From Sphingobium xanthum (lineage in GTDB: Bacteria > Pseudomonadota > Alphaproteobacteria > Sphingomonadales > Sphingomonadaceae): DNA of 64,000 bases. The notes under the pieces are model-generated. The model was not told the DNA's origin. It saw only the letters and a list, made by a program, of their open reading frames with translations, and made no database searches. The stretch covers positions 434,001-498,000 of the forward strand of contig NZ_JAHKKS010000001.1 of the NCBI RefSeq assembly GCF_019737615.1, read 5' to 3'. The position numbers and the translations under genes are program-made. Shown here piece after piece: positions 16,803 to 25,768 of the stretch. Each line of letters starts with the position of its first letter. The stretch's first letter is position 1.

Positions 16803-18199
16803 GGATTGGTCCTCGTCATGGCGTCATCGTCGAGCAGCAGCGCCCAGTCGTTGCCGGGGGCAGGGGTGCCGGGCGGCGTGAAGATGCGCGTGCCCTTGTT
16901 GGCGAACGTACCGATCGGCTGCGTCTGGCCCGTCCGCGGATCGAACCAGGCGGCGCGGACGCGCTTGCCGCTGATCTTGCCCATCTGCACGCGGAAGGGC
17001 TTGCCGGTGTAGCTGTAAGCGATCGCATAGCTCAGCCCGCGCGTCGCGGCGACGCGCTCGTAGCGCGTGCCATTGTCGAGGATCAGCGACTGATCGGGCA
17101 CGCGCTCGAGGAAGGGGCGCGAGAGGATCAGGTCCTTCAGATGATGCATCTGCAGTGCGCCCGGCGCGGTCAGCGCCTCGGTCCAGGAGAGGCTGGGCCA
17201 ATAGGCATTGGCCTCTTTGCCGCGCACGAAGAACTGCATGACGCTGTTCTCGCCATAGGTATGACCGAAGGCGCCCGCGAGCACCGACCACCACGCATAG
17301 CGCCGCACGTCCGCCGGCCCCCAGCGCGGCTCCGGCTCACGGTCGAGGCCGTGCGGGATGTTCTCGTAAGAAGGCTCGCCGTCGATCGTCGGCTTGGCCG
17401 GGCTGCGCGAGAGATCGTCCTGCGTGTAAACCCAATTATCCTCGCCGCGCGCGTTGAGCTGCTGGTCCTGCGCGTAGCTCTGGTGGCCGGACTGGTACAT
17501 GTTGAAATCGAGCCAGGCTGCCTTGTGAAACATCCAGGAGGAGCTGGCGCGGCCGGCCGGGTGATAGGTCATGAGATGAGCGGGATCGATCGCGCGGATC
17601 GTCTTGCCGAGCAGGTCCCATGCCAGCGGTGACAGTTCGGGATAGCGATCGCCGCCATTCATCCAGATGAGATTGGGTTTAGACTTATAACGCTCTGCGA
17701 CGAACGTGCCGATCACCGGCGCGGTGCCGGCATTGAGCAGGCGGAAGTCGGCGAAGTCGCCCCAGACCGGTACCAGCGCGATATACAGCCCATGCGCCGC
17801 CGCCCGGTCGAATACCCAGTCGAGATGATCCCAATAATCATATTCGCCGGGCTTGTTGAGGTCGTTGCCCGGCGTAATGCGCGGCCGGGTTAGATCGCCA
17901 TCGATCAGGGCCGCGCCCGCCACCGGATTGGCCATGTTCGGGCGATGCAGCATCATCACCTGGATGACATTGTAGCCCTGTGCCCCGCGGGTCGCGAGAT
18001 AGTGCTCGGTCTCCTCGCGGTTGAGCTTGCCGAGCAAAAGCCAGCCGGTATCGCCGAGCCAGAAGAACGGCTTCCCGCCTGCTTCCAGATAGCGGCCATT
18101 GGCGGAGACCTTGAGAGGTGGGGTCTTGTCCTGCGCGAGCGTCGGCGCGGCCATCGTCGACAAAGCGACGGCGGCCATGGCGGTCATCAGCTTGCGCAT
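16799..18199 (-). CDS. GH140 apiosidase-like glycoside hydrolase, copy 1
   Basis: 466 residues with a signal peptide (MRKLMTAMAAVALSTMAAPT, cut near LAQ). DUF4038 TIM barrel (about 30-370; [30 protein letters not shown]) and a C-terminal beta domain (collagen-binding-like, about 375-466). Candidate catalytic residues are Asp184 in MNGGD and Glu276 in IDGEPSYE, matching the positions known for the Bacteroides GH140 enzyme that cuts the apiose linkage of rhamnogalacturonan II. The start was placed at 18199, six bases after GAAGGG; an ATG two codons upstream is an alternative. About half its residues match copy 2 at 26970-28367. Overlaps the GH42 start. Confidence 0.88.
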   Translation of the reverse strand: MRKLMTAMAAVALSTMAAPTLAQDKTPPLKVSANGRYLEAGGKPFFWLGDTGWLLLGKLNREETEHYLATRGAQGYNVIQVMMLHRPNMANPVAGAALIDGDLTRPRITPGNDLNKPGEYDYWDHLDWVFDRAAAHGLYIALVPVWGDFADFRLLNAGTAPVIGTFVAERYKSKPNLIWMNGGDRYPELSPLAWDLLGKTIRAIDPAHLMTYHPAGRASSSWMFHKAAWLDFNMYQSGHQSYAQDQQLNARGEDNWVYTQDDLSRSPAKPTIDGEPSYENIPHGLDREPEPRWGPADVRRYAWWSVLAGAFGHTYGENSVMQFFVRGKEANAYWPSLSWTEALTAPGALQMHHLKDLILSRPFLERVPDQSLILDNGTRYERVAATRGLSYAIAYSYTGKPFRVQMGKISGKRVRAAWFDPRTGQTQPIGTFANKGTRIFTPPGTPAPGNDWALLLDDDAMTRTNP

Positions 18200-18219
18200 T
18201 CTCATCCCTTCGCTCCCGC

Positions 18220-19473
18220 TCAGGCCGCGACAGGCGCGGGCTTGTGATCGAACCCTTTGCTGCAATCGATGAAGGCGAACAGGGCGGCGGCGAGCACGAC
18301 CATCGCCGCAATGCCCTGCAGCGGCAGATTATAGTTGCCGGTCGCGGCGACCACGTAGCCGAAGGCGACCGAGCAGACGAAGCCGCCGAGATTGCCGGCC
18401 GTGTTCATGACGCCGCTCGCCGTGCCGCCGTAGCGCCCGCCGATAGACATGCACATCGCCCAGGCGGCCGGCAGCATCAGGTCCATGACCATGAAGGCGA
18501 GGCCGGCGAGAACCACGATGGCGACCTTGCCGGTTGCCAGGCTCATCGCGACCAGCAGCGCGGCCGTCAGCGTCAGACAGACGCTGGCGATCAGACTGTA
18601 GGCCCGGCGCATGCCGATGCGCTCGGCCAGCCGGTCGCACAGGTTGCCGCCCACGAGATTGCCGACGATGCCGAGCAGGAACGGAATGGAGCCATAGAGC
18701 CCCATTTCCTCGACCGTGAATCCGGCGCCCTTGACCATCCAGGTCGGGAACCAGCCGAAGAAGAACCAGCTGCCGAAGGCGTAGAAGCAATAAGCGGCCG
18801 AAATCAGCCAGAGCTGCGGCAGGCTCATCAGCTTGCGCCAGGGCGTGCCCGCATGACCGGCGCTCTCGTCGGTGCCGATGAGCGCGACTTCCTCCGCCGT
18901 GATGCCCGGCTGATCGGCGGGGCGATCATGGAACCAGCGCCACCAGACGACCGCCCAGATGAAGCCGACCGCGCCGAGAATGACGAACACCGCTTGCCAG
19001 CCGAGATATTTGTTGGCCGGCACCAGCAGCAGCGGTGCAAGCCCGCCGCCGAGGCGACTGGCCGCCCAGATGACGCCCTGACCCCGTGCGCGCTCGCGCG
19101 CCGGCAGCCAGCGGTAGAGCACGCCGGTCATGTTGGGGTAGGCGCCCGCCGCGCCAAGACCGAACAGGAAGCGCGCCCCGGCCAGCTGCCAGAAATTGCG
19201 GCAGACCGCCGTGATCGCCGTGAAGAACGACCACCAGACGGTGATGCGCATCAGCTCCTTGCGATAGCCATGCTTGTCACCCATCGCGCCGGAGGGGATC
19301 TCGAACACCGCATAAGCGATGACATAGGCGCTCAGCACCCAGCCCCATTCGTCCGGCGTGATGCCGAGGTCCTTCTGGATCGTCGGCCCTGTCACGGCGA
19401 TCGCGAGCCGGTCGATGAAGGTGATGATCGACAGCGCGGCGAGGAAGCCGAGGACGGCGCGCCGTTTGGTCAC
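18220..19473 (-). CDS. MFS transporter, anion:cation symporter (hexuronate/galactonate-like)
   Basis: 417 residues, about 12 membrane helices. The opening FLAALSIITFIDRLAIAVTGP and the loop GAMGDKHGYRKELM fit the ACS branch of the major facilitator family (ExuT/GudP/DgoT relatives), which move sugar acids with protons or sodium. The start is GTG in a GTGA overlap with the racemase-like gene. Given the operon it may import rhamnosides, rhamnonate or a uronic acid; the substrate cannot be read from sequence. Confidence 0.9.
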   Translation of the reverse strand: MTKRRAVLGFLAALSIITFIDRLAIAVTGPTIQKDLGITPDEWGWVLSAYVIAYAVFEIPSGAMGDKHGYRKELMRITVWWSFFTAITAVCRNFWQLAGARFLFGLGAAGAYPNMTGVLYRWLPARERARGQGVIWAASRLGGGLAPLLLVPANKYLGWQAVFVILGAVGFIWAVVWWRWFHDRPADQPGITAEEVALIGTDESAGHAGTPWRKLMSLPQLWLISAAYCFYAFGSWFFFGWFPTWMVKGAGFTVEEMGLYGSIPFLLGIVGNLVGGNLCDRLAERIGMRRAYSLIASVCLTLTAALLVAMSLATGKVAIVVLAGLAFMVMDLMLPAAWAMCMSIGGRYGGTASGVMNTAGNLGGFVCSVAFGYVVAATGNYNLPLQGIAAMVVLAAALFAFIDCSKGFDHKPAPVAA

Positions 19474-20153
19474 TTGCCGGCGCCCTGGCTGAGGCCCGCG
19501 AGCACATCGCGCGCATGCAGCATGCCAAGCTCGGGGCTGGCATAGACCGGCGCGGACACGGCGCCTTCGGGCAGGCTCGCGACGACGCGCGCCATGGAGG
19601 CCTGCGCGAGGACGATGGCATCGACGCCCTTGAGCCCGACGGTCAGGCCTTCGCCGACGATGCGGTCATGCGTGGCGCCGTCGCCGGCCATCACGGCGTC
19701 GAACGCGCCTTCGCAGAGATGCTCGACCAGCTCGATCTCCTTGCCCCGCTCGGCGGCGACGCGGCGGATGAGATCGGCCGTGGGCGCGAGCGTGGTCGAA
19801 AGCGTCGCCACGACGCCGATGCGCTTGCCTGTCGTCACGGCTTTCTCGGCCATCGCGCGGTCGACGCGCAGCACGGGCTGATCGTAAAGCTCGGCCGCCA
19901 TCTCGACGGCCTTGCCGATCGACGAGCACGTCACCGTCGCGACGTCGCAACCGGCATCGAAGGTGGAGCCGATCAGCCGGATGACCTGGCGCATCGTCGC
20001 CTTCTGCAGATGGCCGGCGGCGATCGTGTTCTTGATCGTGCTCTCGTCGACGAAGTGCAGCAGCTTGACGTCGGCGGGCATGATGCGCGCGGCGATTTCA
20101 TTGAACACGCCGGCGAGCATCGGCGAATTATGGACGAGTCCGAGCGTGGGCAT
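19470..20153 (-). CDS. Asp/Glu-racemase-fold protein with only one catalytic Cys
   Basis: 227 residues of the aspartate/glutamate/hydantoin racemase superfamily. The first catalytic Cys region is present (VATVTCSSIGK), but at the place of the second Cys (usually GCT or similar in the C-terminal half) the sequence is VLAQASMARV, with no Cys. It therefore should not work as a standard two-base amino-acid racemase; single-Cys members include arylmalonate decarboxylase-type and isomerase-type enzymes. Position between GH78 and an MFS gene, overlapping by 4 bases, implies a part in the sugar pathway, perhaps an epimerase or isomerase step. Exact reaction unknown. Confidence 0.8.
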   Translation of the reverse strand: MPTLGLVHNSPMLAGVFNEIAARIMPADVKLLHFVDESTIKNTIAAGHLQKATMRQVIRLIGSTFDAGCDVATVTCSSIGKAVEMAAELYDQPVLRVDRAMAEKAVTTGKRIGVVATLSTTLAPTADLIRRVAAERGKEIELVEHLCEGAFDAVMAGDGATHDRIVGEGLTVGLKGVDAIVLAQASMARVVASLPEGAVSAPVYASPELGMLHARDVLAGLSQGAGK

Positions 20154-20156
20154 GGT

Positions 20157-23100
20157 TCATTCCTCTCCGGATCTTTTGAAATCGTGGCTCCCAGAGCCGA
20201 CCGTGATGCGGGTGGCCGTGCCGTCGCCGGGCAGACTTTGGCCGCCTGCGCGCCAGCCATTGCCGGGCAGTTCAACCTCGGCCGTCGCATTGGCAGGCAC
20301 TGTCAGTCTGAAGCGCGTGAGACCGCTCGCGTCACCGTCGGTCTCGGCCGTGATCGTGCCGACGATCGAGTCATAGCGTGCGCTCACGCGGCCGATCGCC
20401 GGATACCAGAGCGGCCGCGCGGCGATCGTGCGGAAGCCGGGCGTCGCAGACGCGATACCGGCCAGGCGCCGATAGAAGAAGCCGACGATCGCGCCGAAGG
20501 CATAGTGGTTGTAGCTGTTCATCGACAGGTCGCCGGTGTCGCCGTTCCAGCGCTCCCACATCGTCGTCGCGCCCTGGCTCGGCATATAGCCCCAGCTCGG
20601 ATAGCGCGTCTGGAGCAGCAGTCCGGCGACTTCCTCGTGCAGTCCGGCGTCGGCGAGCACGTCGAGGATGTAGGGCGTGCCGAGAAAGCCGGTCGAGAGC
20701 TTCATGCCGCGCGCGCGGATGTCGCGAGCCAGCACTTCGGCCGCCGCTGCACGATGTGCGTCCGGCACCAGCCCCATATGGAGCGCCAGCACCTGACTGC
20801 ATTGGCTGCCATTGCCGGCCGTGCCGTCCTCGCTGACGAACTCTCGCGCGAAAGCCTCGCCGATCCGGTCGCGCAACTGGCGATAGCAGCGGGCATCGCC
20901 ATTGCGTCCGGTCGCGTCCGCCATGTCGGCCATGAGCTCGGCGCACCACGCCCAATAGGCGGTCGCGCACAGGACGCGCGGCGTCGTCTCGTCATCCGGC
21001 TTGATCGCGTCGACCGAGAGCCAGTCGCCCAGATCGAGCCCGCGATCATTGCGCCAGATGCCGTCCGGATTGGCGCGCGCGACATAAGCCATCCAGCCTT
21101 CCATCGCGTCCCAGTTCTCGTCGATGACGGCCGTGTCGCCATAGCGCTGCCAGAGCTGCCAAGGCAGGATGATGCCGGCCTCGCTCCAGCCCGCCGTGAC
21201 GACGTCTGGGAAGGAGAGGGGCTGCGGCACCACGATCGGATAAGCACCGTCCTCCCGCTGTGCGGCGCGCGCCTCCAGCAGGAAGCGGCGGATGAACGGG
21301 TCCACGTCCATGTTGAAAGCGGCCGCGTCGAGAAACACCTGGATATCGCCCATCCAGCCCATGCGCTCGTCGCGCTGCGGGCAATCGGTCGGCACGGCGA
21401 AGAAATTGCTGCGCTGGCTCCAGAGCGCATTCTGCCAGATGGTCTGCAGCAAAGGCGCGTCCGGGAAGGTCATGCTGCCGGTCTCGGCGCAAGCGCTGTT
21501 GACGACGATGCCCTCGATGTCGTCCGCCGTCGGCACGCCGGGATAGCCGACGACCTCGACATAGCGGAAGCCATGATAGGTGAAGCTCGGTTCGAAGCTT
21601 TCCTCACCGTTGCCCGCGAGGATGAAGGTGTCCGTCGCTCGGGCGAGGCGCAGGTTCGCGAGATCGGCCGTGCCGTCCGGATTGAGCAGTTCGGCGAATT
21701 TGGCGGTGATGATCGTTCCCGCTGGACCGTTCGCCCGGATGCGGACCCAGCCGGAGAAGTTCTGACCGAAGTCGAACAGATAGCGGCCCGGCTGAGGTTC
21801 CTGCACGCTGAGCGCGCGGCGTGTGCCGATGCGTGCCAGGACAGGGGATGTCTGGGCAATCAGGCGCGTATCCGGTTCCGCGCCCCGCACGGCACCCGCC
21901 CAGTCGGCATCGTCGAAGCCCGCACTGTCCCAGCCTGCCTCTTCGAGCCGGGCATCTCGCGTTTCGCCGTCATAGATTTCGGATTTGGTGATGGCCGAAG
22001 GGGCAAGGCGCCAGTCTGGCCCGGTCGTCACCCATTCGCTGCTGCCGTCCGCATAATCCAGCCGCAATTGTGCCCGGAACCTGCGCGGCGCGGGTCCGAA
22101 GCCATAGCGCTCGATCCGCCAGCCGAACGGGCTCGCATACCAGCCGTCGCCGACAGTGGCGGCAAAGGCATTGGCGCCGGGCTGGATCAGATCGGTGACG
22201 TCATGAACCTGATAGAGGACATGATCCTTCGCGACGCTGATCTCGGGCGCGAGGATCGCGTCGCTGACGGCCTGGCCATTGATGCGTGCATCATAGGCGC
22301 CGAGTGCCGTCGCATAGAGACGCGCGACGACGACGGGTTTGTCCGGGGTGAATTCGGTCCGCAGCAGCATTGCCGGTTCGCTGGGGCGCGGGTCGCCCTG
22401 CGCCCAGCTCGTGCTCAGCACGACGTTCGCCCAGCCGCTTGCGTCGAAGTCCGGGGCCGTCCAGCCTTCGGTCGGGTTGGGCATGACGCGGAACGCCTTG
22501 CCGACGATGCGATCGATGCTGCCGTCCGTCCGATGCAGGCGAACGAGCGCGGCGAAGGCGCCGCCATCCACGGGGAAGAAGCCGACCGTGTCCGCCTCGA
22601 CCAGTGCGCAGACGCTGTTGCGGCCGGGCCGGATCTCGCCTTCATAAGGCGCAAGCGTGCCCCAGAAGGGCAGATAGGTGTCCCAGTCGAAATGCCAGTC
22701 GAGCGGCGACTTTGCCCCGTTGACCCAGACGCCGCGCAGATGGTCCTTGCCGGCAATCAGCACCTCGGCACGGACCAGATCGTCCGGGGCCTCGAAATCG
22801 AGGCGGAAGGCATGGGGGCGATCGTCGAGCGCCTTCTCGCTCCATACCCAGCTCACGCCCGCGGCGCGCTCGGCAGCGGCGAAGCTGTCTTCGGCCTCGA
22901 TCCAGTCCGCCCGCCAGCCTTCGGTCGAGAGCAGGCCGGCCTCGAACCAGGACGGCGCGGAGAGGGCCGTCGCGCCGGTGTTGTCGGTCACCTCGACCGA
23001 CCACCAGACGCGCTGCATCGATTGAAGGGCGGGGCCACCATAGACGATGTCGAAACTCGCATCGCTTGCAACACGCCCGGAATCCCAGAGCAGCGCGCCG

Positions 23101-23258
23101 CCTTCCAGCGCCTCGCTGCTCGCTGCGGCGCGGATGCGGTATCGGGCCTGCGCAGCATCGGGCGCGTCGCTTTCAATCCGCCACGACAGGCGCGGACGTG
23201 TGACTTCCGTGCCGAGCAATTCGACGGTGTGTTCGGTGCGCAGATCGACGACAAGCAT
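20157..23258 (-). CDS. GH78 alpha-L-rhamnosidase
   Basis: 1033 residues, removing terminal alpha-L-rhamnose. Layout: N-terminal beta-sandwich (PRLSWRIESD), a jelly-roll carbohydrate-binding domain with ...FEAPDDLVRAEVLIAGKDHL..., a second Bac_rhamnosid beta domain, the (alpha/alpha)6 catalytic barrel from about 590 with PTDCPQRDERMGWMGD (general acid Glu near residue 629) and TMWERWNG (second Glu near 902), and a C-terminal beta domain. No signal peptide is visible (starts MLVVDLRTEHTVELLG), unlike the neighbouring GH140 and GH42 proteins, so it probably acts inside the cell on imported rhamnosides. Supplies L-rhamnose to the adjacent genes. Confidence 0.94.
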   Translation of the reverse strand: MLVVDLRTEHTVELLGTEVTRPRLSWRIESDAPDAAQARYRIRAAASSEALEGGALLWDSGRVASDASFDIVYGGPALQSMQRVWWSVEVTDNTGATALSAPSWFEAGLLSTEGWRADWIEAEDSFAAAERAAGVSWVWSEKALDDRPHAFRLDFEAPDDLVRAEVLIAGKDHLRGVWVNGAKSPLDWHFDWDTYLPFWGTLAPYEGEIRPGRNSVCALVEADTVGFFPVDGGAFAALVRLHRTDGSIDRIVGKAFRVMPNPTEGWTAPDFDASGWANVVLSTSWAQGDPRPSEPAMLLRTEFTPDKPVVVARLYATALGAYDARINGQAVSDAILAPEISVAKDHVLYQVHDVTDLIQPGANAFAATVGDGWYASPFGWRIERYGFGPAPRRFRAQLRLDYADGSSEWVTTGPDWRLAPSAITKSEIYDGETRDARLEEAGWDSAGFDDADWAGAVRGAEPDTRLIAQTSPVLARIGTRRALSVQEPQPGRYLFDFGQNFSGWVRIRANGPAGTIITAKFAELLNPDGTADLANLRLARATDTFILAGNGEESFEPSFTYHGFRYVEVVGYPGVPTADDIEGIVVNSACAETGSMTFPDAPLLQTIWQNALWSQRSNFFAVPTDCPQRDERMGWMGDIQVFLDAAAFNMDVDPFIRRFLLEARAAQREDGAYPIVVPQPLSFPDVVTAGWSEAGIILPWQLWQRYGDTAVIDENWDAMEGWMAYVARANPDGIWRNDRGLDLGDWLSVDAIKPDDETTPRVLCATAYWAWCAELMADMADATGRNGDARCYRQLRDRIGEAFAREFVSEDGTAGNGSQCSQVLALHMGLVPDAHRAAAAEVLARDIRARGMKLSTGFLGTPYILDVLADAGLHEEVAGLLLQTRYPSWGYMPSQGATTMWERWNGDTGDLSMNSYNHYAFGAIVGFFYRRLAGIASATPGFRTIAARPLWYPAIGRVSARYDSIVGTITAETDGDASGLTRFRLTVPANATAEVELPGNGWRAGGQSLPGDGTATRITVGSGSHDFKRSGEE

Positions 23259-23261
23259 GGC

Positions 23262-24173
23262 CTAGAGCGCCAGCCCCAGCCGGTAGATGCGGTTGGCATT
23301 GCCCGCGAACAGCGCCGCACGTTCGGTCTCCGAAAAGCCGATCGTGATCGCGCTATAGGTGTCCAGATGCTTGTCGAAGCTGCCGAACAGCTTGTCGGTC
23401 GGGAAATTGCTGGCGAACATCGCGCGGTCGGTGCCGAACAGGTCGATGGTCTCCAGCACATAGGGCCGTGCCTGCGCCGCGTCCCACGGGCGCCAGGTGA
23501 AGCCCATACCCGATATCTTGACCGCGACATTGGGCAGCGCCGCGAGCGCTGCCATGCCGCTGCGCCAGACCTCCCAGCCGTCCTCGTCGTTCGGGATGGC
23601 CATGCCGGTGTGGTCGAGGATGACCTGCGTGTCCGGATGCCGGGCGATCAGCGTCGCGAGATGCGCGAACTGGCCGGGATAGGCCTGGAGATCGAAGCTG
23701 AGGCCATAGCGGGAGAGCAGGCCGAAGCCGTGAATCCATGCGTCCGAGGTCGTGATGTCGCTCGCCGAGTAGCTGCGCTGCGGGTCAGGGTGCCAGTTGA
23801 TGATGTGGCGGATGCCGCGCACGTTGCGATGTGCAGCCTGCGCTGCCAGCAACGGCTCCAGCTCCGGACTCTCGAGCGCCGCGAACGCGACGATGCCGCT
23901 CGGCATGCCGCGCGCGTCGGCCATGGCCTGCAGCCATTCGGTTTCCTTGAGCGCATCATCGGGATGCGCGCCCGCGTCGATATGCACGATGCCGCGCACA
24001 TCCCAATTGCCGGCGTCGGCGAGATACTCGTCGAGGCCGTAATCGGACGCGATCGGCTCCACGCTGCCATTGGGCCCGTCATCGCTGAACGGCGGCATCA
24101 GCCACGGATAGCGCACATGCGACAGGTCCCACAGGTGGACGTGCGGATCGACGAAGACGGGGCGGTTGGTCAT
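23262..24173 (-). CDS. Amidohydrolase-family L-rhamnono-1,4-lactonase (predicted)
   Basis: 303 residues of the amidohydrolase-2 (COG3618) family: metal-binding DPHVHLWDL near the N-terminus, IRHIINWHPD, LDHTGM and SNFPTDK later. Members in rhamnose, fucose and galactose oxidative pathways open sugar lactones. Here it lies three bases from the GH78 gene and overlaps the SDR gene, next to L-rhamnonate dehydratase, so step two of oxidative rhamnose breakdown (lactone to L-rhamnonate; LRA2-type) is the best reading. The family also has other lactonases, so substrate is inferred from context. Confidence 0.82.
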   Translation of the reverse strand: MTNRPVFVDPHVHLWDLSHVRYPWLMPPFSDDGPNGSVEPIASDYGLDEYLADAGNWDVRGIVHIDAGAHPDDALKETEWLQAMADARGMPSGIVAFAALESPELEPLLAAQAAHRNVRGIRHIINWHPDPQRSYSASDITTSDAWIHGFGLLSRYGLSFDLQAYPGQFAHLATLIARHPDTQVILDHTGMAIPNDEDGWEVWRSGMAALAALPNVAVKISGMGFTWRPWDAAQARPYVLETIDLFGTDRAMFASNFPTDKLFGSFDKHLDTYSAITIGFSETERAALFAGNANRIYRLGLAL

Positions 24174-24904
24174 CAGTAGGTGGCTCGCCCGCCGGACGTG
24201 TCGAAGACGGCGCCGGTCGAGAAGCTGGCTTCCTCACTGGCGAGGAAACAGATCATCGCGGCATTCTCGTCCACCGTGCCGAAGCGGCCGATCGGGATCT
24301 TCGAGAGCATGAAGTCGATATGCGCCTGCGTCATCTGGTCGAAGATCGCGGTGCGCACGGCGGCCGGCGTGACCGCGTTGACGGTGATATTGTCCTTGGC
24401 GAGTTCCTTGCCCAGCGACTTGGTCATGCCGATCACGGCCGCCTTGGAGGTCGAATAGGCCGAGGCATTGGGATTGCCTTCCTTGCCCGCGACCGATGCG
24501 ATGTTGACAATCCGGCCATAGCCGTTCGCCTTCATCAGCGGCACGACCGCCTTGTTGCAGTAGAAGGTGCCGTCGACATTGATCGACATCACCTTGCGCC
24601 AGGCGTCGCTCGGATAGGTCTCCAGCGTCGTGTTCGGTCCGGTGATACCGGCCGAGACCACGAGGATGTCGAGCCGGCCGAGCTTGGCCACCACGTCCTG
24701 CGCGGCGGCGATCACGGCCGCTTCGTCGGACTGGTCGACCTGCGCGGTATGCGCCGCGAAGGCGCAATCGGCGAGGGCATCGGGCGAGATGTCCCAGACG
24801 CTCACTTTCGCGCCTTCCGCCGCCAGTCGCTCGGCGGTTGCGCGGCCAATGCCGGCGGCGCCGCCCGTGATGACCGCGACGCGCCCCTCGAAGCGGCCGC
24901 TCAC
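24173..24904 (-). CDS. SDR dehydrogenase, predicted 2-keto-3-deoxy-L-rhamnonate dehydrogenase (LRA5-type)
   Basis: 243-residue classical SDR: TGGAAGIGRA cofactor loop, VSAGI at the NNAG position, Ser and YSTSK active site (SAYSTSKAAVIGMTKSLGKE). It overlaps the FAH-family gene by four bases on one side and the lactonase gene on the other. In the non-phosphorylating rhamnose pathway of Sphingomonas an SDR oxidises 2-keto-3-deoxy-L-rhamnonate at C4 and a FAH-family enzyme splits the diketo acid, which fits this pair. The separate L-rhamnose 1-dehydrogenase is recognised at 32404-33168, leaving this one for the C4 step. Confidence 0.82.
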   Translation of the reverse strand: MSGRFEGRVAVITGGAAGIGRATAERLAAEGAKVSVWDISPDALADCAFAAHTAQVDQSDEAAVIAAAQDVVAKLGRLDILVVSAGITGPNTTLETYPSDAWRKVMSINVDGTFYCNKAVVPLMKANGYGRIVNIASVAGKEGNPNASAYSTSKAAVIGMTKSLGKELAKDNITVNAVTPAAVRTAIFDQMTQAHIDFMLSKIPIGRFGTVDENAAMICFLASEEASFSTGAVFDTSGGRATY

Positions 24905-25758
24905 TGGCCGGCCTTCCAGGCGACGAAGTCCTGACGCTGGCTGCCGAGCTTCTCGATCCCGAGTTCGACCACGTCACCGGCCTTGAGGTAAACCGGCTCG
25001 GGCTTCTGGCCCATGCCGACGCCCGGCGGCGTGCCGGTCGTGATGATGTCGCCCGGCAGCAGGGTCATGATCTGCGAGAGATAGGAGACGATATGCGCGA
25101 CGGAGAAGATCATCGTCTCGGTCGAGCCGTCCTGCTTGCGCGCGCCGTTGACGTCCAGCCACATGGAGAGCTGCTGCGGATCGCCGACCTCGTCCGCCGT
25201 GACCATCCACGGGCCGACCGGACCGAAGGTGGGGAAGCCCTTGCCCTTGTCCCAGGTCGCGCCGCGCTCGATCTGCCAGTGACGCTCGGAGACGTCGTTC
25301 ACCACGCAATAGCCCGCCACATAGTCGAGCGCATTGGTTTCCTCGACATAGGAGGTAGCCGTGCCGATGACGATGCCGAGCTCGACTTCCCAGTCGGTCT
25401 TGAGGCTGTCGCGCGGGATGGTGACGGGGTCGTTCGGACCCTGGATGCAGCTCACCCACTTGTTGAACACGACCGGCTCGTCGGGGATCGGCAGGTTCGA
25501 TTCCGCGGCATGATCGGCGTAGTTGAGGCCGATCGCGACGAAATGCCGCGTGCCGGTGACGCAGGGGCCGTAGCGCACGTCGCCGTCCACCAGCGGCAGC
25601 GAGGCTGGGTCGATCGCGGCGAGCTTCGCCAGCCCGTCCTTGCCCAGCTCGGCCGGGCCGATGTCGGCGACATGGCCGGAGAGGTCACGGATGCGGCCAT
25701 CGGCGTCGATGATACCGGGCTTTTCGGCGCCAGCGGCGCCATAGCGGCAGAGCTTCAT
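24901..25758 (-). CDS. FAH-family 2,4-diketo-3-deoxy-L-rhamnonate hydrolase (predicted, LRA6-type)
   Basis: 285 residues of the fumarylacetoacetate hydrolase family: MKLCRYGAAGAEKPGIIDAD N-terminal part, then GLNYADHAAES, EVELGIVIG, the metal-site Glu/Asp cluster and TGTPPGVGMGQKP. Cleaves a C-C bond of a diketo acid; in the Sphingomonas route the products are pyruvate and L-lactate. An L-lactate dehydrogenase gene lies in the same island (33165-34304), which supports that reading. Ten bases separate it from the dehydratase gene. Confidence 0.86.
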   Translation of the reverse strand: MKLCRYGAAGAEKPGIIDADGRIRDLSGHVADIGPAELGKDGLAKLAAIDPASLPLVDGDVRYGPCVTGTRHFVAIGLNYADHAAESNLPIPDEPVVFNKWVSCIQGPNDPVTIPRDSLKTDWEVELGIVIGTATSYVEETNALDYVAGYCVVNDVSERHWQIERGATWDKGKGFPTFGPVGPWMVTADEVGDPQQLSMWLDVNGARKQDGSTETMIFSVAHIVSYLSQIMTLLPGDIITTGTPPGVGMGQKPEPVYLKAGDVVELGIEKLGSQRQDFVAWKAGQ

Positions 25759-25768
25759 AGGTCAGTCC

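Noticed and set aside
19515..24179. A 1554-codon open frame on the plus strand opposite the rhamnose operon
   Set aside because: High-GC third-position bias leaves the antisense strand open; the minus strand encodes five recognisable proteins there and the plus-strand product has no domain, only Arg/Asp/Ala-rich low-complexity sequence.
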